Below are positions 15,551 to 18,332 of a stretch of 18,332 nucleotides of DNA, one piece after another (positions within the stretch are counted from its first letter, which is position 1; each line of letters opens with the position of its first letter). The notes below the pieces were generated by a model. That model was not told the DNA's origin. It did not search any database and worked only from the letters and a program-made list of their open reading frames with translations. This DNA is from Candidatus Caccovivens faecavium. Lineage in GTDB: Bacteria > Bacillota > Clostridia > Christensenellales > UBA1242. The DNA lies in NCBI GenBank assembly GCA_018715545.1, contig DVLK01000072.1, forward strand, positions 1-18,332, read 5' to 3'. The position numbers were made by a program, and so were the translations under genes.

Positions 15551-15616
15551 ATGATTGATAAAATTTTAAGTTTAAAAGAAAGATGTGGTGACCTATGGAA
15601 TTATGGAAAGAGATAA
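15551..15616 (+). CDS. Micro-ORF preceding the holin gene, 21 aa (possibly 45 aa from GTG at 15479)
   Basis: An ATG at 15551 with a strong AAAAGGGGA ribosome binding site (15535-15543) opens a 21-codon frame starting MIDKILSLKERCGDLW and ending 22 bases inside the next gene. The same frame stays open back to a GTG at 15479 that overlaps the previous stop as GTGA, giving 45 residues, but that GTG lacks a ribosome binding site. The strong site has no other start codon nearby, so something is probably translated from here. It may be a real small protein or a leader that couples translation to the holin gene, whose own site is weak. Confidence 0.45.
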   Translation: MIDKILSLKERCGDLWNYGKR

Positions 15617-15831
15617 TAAGCATTGTTGTGAGTAATGGTGTGTTTGCTGTGTTGTTTGTTTGGCTATTCCTTTATCAACTAAAAGACTCTTCAAAGCGTG
15701 AGCAGAAGTATCAAGAAACCATTGAAAAACTTACCACAAGTTTAAATGTGCTTGATGAGGTAAAGGAGCAGGTGAGTGATATTAAGCATTACTTAAAATG
15801 TGAGGAGGATGAAGATGAAGAAGCTGTTTGA
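15595..15831 (+). CDS. BhlA/UviB-family holin-like protein, 78 aa
   Basis: One N-terminal membrane helix (IISIVVSNGVFAVLFVWLFL) followed by a charged helical cytoplasmic tail (EKLTTSLNVLDEVKEQVSDIK) is the pattern of the BhlA/UviB holin or bacteriocin-release family. Holins form membrane lesions that time lysis or release. Length is normal. ATG at 15595 has only a weak GGTGA site 4 bases upstream and overlaps the preceding micro-ORF, suggesting translational coupling. The acidic end (EEDEDEE) is encoded by a GAGGAGGATGAAGATG stretch that also holds the ribosome binding site and start codon of the next gene. Confidence 0.85.
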   Translation: MELWKEIISIVVSNGVFAVLFVWLFLYQLKDSSKREQKYQETIEKLTTSLNVLDEVKEQVSDIKHYLKCEEDEDEEAV

Positions 15832-16165
15832 AAGAATGAAGTCATATAGCTTTTGGGTGTCGCTATCTGGTGCGCTCATAATTTTTATAAATTGTCTTGG
15901 ACGAATATTCAATTTTCAAATCGAAAACGGAATCGTTGAAGATGTAATTATGTCTATTGCGGGATTGTTAGTTGTGCTAGGCTTTGTCACAAAGGAAGCT
16001 AGTGTTGATAAAACCGATGATAATCTTGAAGATATTGAAGAAACCTCTGAGGAAGGTGTAGCTAGCGAAGATAATAATGAGTATATGGACAAAGATACTG
16101 TTGAAAAGGCAATAGAAAATCAAGATGAAAACGATCCTTCTAACGATGATAAAGAACTTAAATAA
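15815..16165 (+). CDS. Second holin-like protein (phi-LC3-type) with acidic C-terminal tail, 116 aa
   Basis: Residues 8-60 (MKSYSFWVSLSGALIIFINC, then two helices separated by an IENGIVEDV hairpin, then GLLVVLGFVT) match the pattern of small phi-LC3-type phage holins. Those usually end soon after the second helix, whereas here about 56 further residues are strongly acidic and probably disordered. The ATG at 15815 lies 6 bases after GAGGAGG; an in-frame GTG at 15800 overlaps that site. The gene overlaps the previous holin by 17 bp and is the last gene of the cassette, 70 bp before a strong terminator. No endolysin follows. Holin assignment is likely; the tail's role is unknown. Confidence 0.75.
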   Translation: MKKLFERMKSYSFWVSLSGALIIFINCLGRIFNFQIENGIVEDVIMSIAGLLVVLGFVTKEASVDKTDDNLEDIEETSEEGVASEDNNEYMDKDTVEKAIENQDENDPSNDDKELK

Positions 16166-16235
16166 ATGCGATAAATAGATTTTTAGAATGTAATATTTAA
16201 AAAGTTTAATGCATAAATATACATTTTAATGCGTC

Positions 16236-16275
16236 AAAAAAGATAGTTAGTGGTAAAATGCTAACTATCTTTTTT
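16236..16275 (+). terminator. Strong rho-independent terminator ending the capsid cassette
   Basis: A perfect 15-bp stem, AAAAAAGATAGTTAG (16236-16250) with CTAACTATCTTTTTT (16261-16275), and a 10-base loop, followed by further T-rich sequence. It is the only clear terminator found from 8892 to here, so the cassette is probably one transcription unit. Confidence 0.88.
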
Positions 16276-16552
16276 ATTTTGTTTTTTTATTAAAAATTTA
16301 AAATATTAATGTTATTTAAAAAATATTTTCAAAATTAAAGCCTTAAAAATCAGTTTTTTATTTTTACTTAAATATTTTGATATGGCTTGTTGTTTTAAGA
16401 TTCATATATTCGAAATGTATAAATATGCATAAATTAAAATATTTATTTGCTTAAAACTAAGGTTGAAAAGGCAATGTTAATGCAAAATTCAATAACGCTT
16501 AAATGTGGCTTTGCTATACTTTGTAAATAGCTTCTGACGATATAAACTAATA
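16276..16552. other. AT-rich intergenic spacer without recognised gene
   Basis: The gap 16166-16603 contains the terminator, a pair of related 17-bp near-palindromic sites (ATGCATAAATATACATT at 16209-16225; complement of a 15/17 match at 16414-16430) and the promoter of the 97-aa gene. I see no coding frame, tRNA or structured RNA in the rest. Confidence 0.5.
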
Positions 16553-16581
16553 TTGCTTGCAAATAAATTAAAAATTATGAT
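16553..16581 (+). promoter_or_regulatory. Possible promoter for the 97-aa membrane protein
   Basis: TTGCTT (16553-16558), 17 bases, TATGAT (16576-16581). The -35 match is partial. The predicted start near 16588 gives a short leader containing AAAGGAG. Confidence 0.45.
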
Positions 16582-16603
16582 AAACTAATATAAAGGAGTA
16601 TAG

Positions 16604-16897
16604 ATGAAAAAAATTATTTACACAGTTTTGTCTATATGTGCAATAATCTATATAGGCTTTTTAATTGTAAATGTTATTATTCAAAAAACAGCTTGGGCGC
16701 CTGATATGGGTGGATTTCAAGGTGTTTTTGATTTCATAGTTAATTTCGGCGGTATTGCAATTATATTTACTTTTGCGTTAGTAAATTTTGCTGGTAGTCC
16801 TTTAAAAGTTGTATTCTTTATTCTTCTTATTTTGGCTATCATAATTTACATTATTGTTTTAGCTTGTCCAGATTTTATTTATAGCTGGTTCAATTGA
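16604..16897 (+). CDS. Small integral membrane protein of unknown function, 97 aa
   Basis: Three hydrophobic helices are visible: an N-terminal one (YTVLSICAIIYIGFLIVNVI), a second around IVNFGGIAIIFTFALVNF, and a C-terminal one (VVFFILLILAIIIYIIVLAC). Short polar loops lie between them, one with AWAPDMGGFQG. No family is recognised. A clear AAAGGAG site 5 bases before the ATG and a possible promoter support expression. It stands alone between two long AT-rich spacers, after the capsid cassette terminator and before polA, so context says nothing about its role. It is not part of the cassette's transcription unit. Confidence 0.8.
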   Translation: MKKIIYTVLSICAIIYIGFLIVNVIIQKTAWAPDMGGFQGVFDFIVNFGGIAIIFTFALVNFAGSPLKVVFFILLILAIIIYIIVLACPDFIYSWFN

Positions 16898-17178
16898 TTT
16901 GTGTTATCTTAGTTCATCAAGCATGAAGTATTTAAATGAGATTGATGTTTGTACAAAGATTGATAGTGCGATATGTTTTTTTGCGTTGGCAAAATTAAAA
17001 TTTTATGTTTCTTAATTTTAAATCGTTATTGGAATGTGCTGTCAGCTGACGAGCAAGCACGCTTTATATAGTTTTGACTAAAACTTGTATGAGATATTGC
17101 TAAAAAATAATAAGAAAAAGATAAAAAGATAACAGTGTTAGAATTTTGTATTTTGGTATTATTTTATTCTTTTAAGAT
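16898..17178. other. AT-rich spacer with one small GC-rich palindrome
   Basis: No coding frame is convincing here. The only distinct structure is GTGCT, the perfect palindrome GTCAGCTGAC (17041-17050), a few bases, then AGCAC (17056-17060), followed by a T-rich stretch. It could be a weak terminator for the 97-aa gene or a protein-binding site. Confidence 0.35.
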
Positions 17179-17208
17179 TTGGTCAGTGCGCTGTTAATAT
17201 GATATACT
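17179..17208 (+). promoter_or_regulatory. Probable promoter for polA
   Basis: TTGGTC (17179-17184), an 18-base spacer and TATACT (17203-17208). TGA immediately before the -10 box makes it an extended -10 element, compensating for the weak -35. The start would be near 17215, just before the GAGGAG ribosome binding site. Confidence 0.55.
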
Positions 17209-17231
17209 ATTTTAAACTGTGAGGAGTTTTT

Positions 17232-18332
17232 ATGGAAAAGTTTTTAATCGTTGATGGAAATAGTTTGGCAAATCGAGCTTATTATGCAATGCCATATCTT
17301 TCTAATATTAAAGCTGAGCCATCGGGAGCGGTGTTTGGTTTTGCAAATATTTTAATTAAGCTTATTGTTGAGCAAAAGCCAGATTTTATCGCGGTTGCTT
17401 TTGACCATGCAAGAATTACATTCCGCAATCAGATTTACGAGGCGTATAAGGGAACGAGAAAGGAAACTCCTCCTGACTTAATCAAGCAGTTTCCTGTGAT
17501 AAAAAATATGTTAAATCTCATGAATATTAAAGTTCTTGAATATGAAGGAATAGAGGCGGATGATATAATAGGTACACTTTCAACTTCGTCTAGCAAAGAA
17601 AACATCCTCTTATCTGGGGACAGGGATTTATTGCAACTTGTAAACAAGAATACCGTTGTGTGGTTAACAAAAAAAGGTGTCACTGAAATTGATGTGATGG
17701 ATGAAAAGGCAATCCAGAATAAATATGGCTTTGAACCAAAGGGTATTATAGACTTAAAGGCGCTTATGGGTGATGCGTCAGATAATATTCCTGGTGTTAG
17801 CGGTGTTGGCGAAAAAACGGCGTTATCTTTATTAAATAAATACAACACTCTTGATGGGGTTTATCAGCATATTGACGAGATAACAGGCAAGCTTAAAGAA
17901 AAACTTATAAACGATAAAGAAAATGCGTATCTATCTAAAACTCTTGCAACAATTAAAACAGATTGTGATATTAAAATTGACTTTGATGAATTTACATATT
18001 CATTTCCATTTAATGAAAGCGTTAGAGAGTTTTTTGAATATTGGAATTTTAATTCATTTTTAAAGCGTGATGATATTTTTGGTGAGCAAAAAGAGAAAAT
18101 TGTGCCTATTAAAGAAATTTTGATAGATGATTTAAAAGTGGTAGATAGTCTTGTTGCGGAAATTGAGGACGAGTTCGCTTATGATTTAGAAGATTTGAAA
18201 TTTGCTTCAAAAAAGAATGCGTATTTTCTAAAAAAAGATTTAGATTTATTCTCTGTAAATATTGACGAGGGGGATGTATTAAAAAAGCTTAAAAATATTT
18301 TTGAGAATGAAAATATCTTAAAAATCACAAAA
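17232..18332 (+). CDS. polA: DNA polymerase I, N-terminal part (truncated by window end)
   Basis: PolA fills gaps and removes RNA primers in replication and repair. The 367 visible residues contain the full 5'-3' exonuclease: D8 in VDGNSL, D58 in AFDHARITFR, the YKGTR arch segment, E108-A-D110-D111, D130 and D132 in SGDRD, and D181 and D184 followed by the helix-hairpin-helix NIPGVSGVGEKTA. Residues from about 300 begin the 3'-5' exonuclease-like domain; a DLE triplet occurs where an active enzyme has DxE, but too little is visible to say whether proofreading is retained. The polymerase domain lies beyond the window. ATG at 17232 follows GAGGAG by 5 bases. It is probably transcribed from its own extended -10 promoter. 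Confidence 0.96.
   Translation, partial: MEKFLIVDGNSLANRAYYAMPYLSNIKAEPSGAVFGFANILIKLIVEQKPDFIAVAFDHARITFRNQIYEAYKGTRKETPPDLIKQFPVIKNMLNLMNIKVLEYEGIEADDIIGTLSTSSSKENILLSGDRDLLQLVNKNTVVWLTKKGVTEIDVMDEKAIQNKYGFEPKGIIDLKALMGDASDNIPGVSGVGEKTALSLLNKYNTLDGVYQHIDEITGKLKEKLINDKENAYLSKTLATIKTDCDIKIDFDEFTYSFPFNESVREFFEYWNFNSFLKRDDIFGEQKEKIVPIKEILIDDLKVVDSLVAEIEDEFAYDLEDLKFASKKNAYFLKKDLDLFSVNIDEGDVLKKLKNIFENENILKITK

Noticed and set aside
8770..16300. Attachment sites or integrase marking the capsid cassette as a recent prophage
   Set aside because: No direct repeats at the two edges, no tRNA gene and no recombinase frame were seen; distant sites cannot be excluded.
17435..17848. Minus-strand frame inside polA
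   Set aside because: Antisense to the conserved exonuclease domain and without a ribosome binding site or family pattern.
1..18332. tRNA or rRNA genes
   Set aside because: No cloverleaf arms with a GTTCRA-type loop or rRNA-like conserved stretches were found by eye on either strand.

Overview
The window looks like chromosomal DNA of a low-GC, anaerobic, Gram-positive-type bacterium, most likely an uncultured Clostridia-like member of the Bacillota. The evidence is AT-rich DNA (about one third GC by eye), strong Shine-Dalgarno sites of the AAGGAG type, TTGACA-17-TAAAAT promoters, the standard bacterial code, a single-chain pyruvate:ferredoxin oxidoreductase, a YkvI-type membrane protein, and phage genes resembling those of clostridial phages. 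The species cannot be named from this sequence.

Layout. Positions 1-440 (minus) hold the N-terminal part of a glycerophosphodiester phosphodiesterase. Positions 520-3759 (minus) hold pyruvate:ferredoxin oxidoreductase. Divergent from it are truA (3943-4689), apparently on a leaderless mRNA, and an unrecognised 140-aa gene (4754-5176) that ends at a bidirectional terminator. A secreted or anchored 197-aa protein follows on the minus strand, then a 0.4-kb gap with two GC-rich inverted repeats. A YkvI-like permease (plus) converges with, and overlaps by 90 bp, a NitT/TauT-type ABC transporter (permease and ATPase, minus).

Positions 8892-16165 form a compact plus-strand run of virion-type genes. 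The order is a small conserved protein, a zinc-ribbon protein, portal, scaffold, major capsid protein, a small unknown protein, a probable head-tail connector, a beta-propeller tail-side protein, a micro-ORF, a BhlA/UviB-type holin and a second holin-like protein with an acidic tail. The run is framed by one host-type promoter (TTGAAA-17-TAAAAT) and one strong rho-independent terminator. I see no large terminase, endolysin, integrase, repressor, replication gene, tail tube or fibre gene. Flanking genes are ordinary chromosomal genes. This head-plus-holin cassette is the most interesting part of the window: it could be a domesticated phage-derived particle system, a gene-transfer-agent-like or satellite element using a packaging motor supplied elsewhere, or a decayed prophage whose remaining genes are all still intact.

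After the cassette come a 97-aa membrane protein of unknown role (16604-16897) and the 5' part of polA (17232 to the window end), separated by AT-rich spacers.

Functional links: the oxidoreductase supplies acetyl-CoA and reduced ferredoxin in anaerobic metabolism; truA and polA are housekeeping genes; the ABC pair probably imports a small substrate with a binding protein encoded elsewhere. The capsid cassette reads as one polycistronic unit with overlapping or tightly spaced genes.
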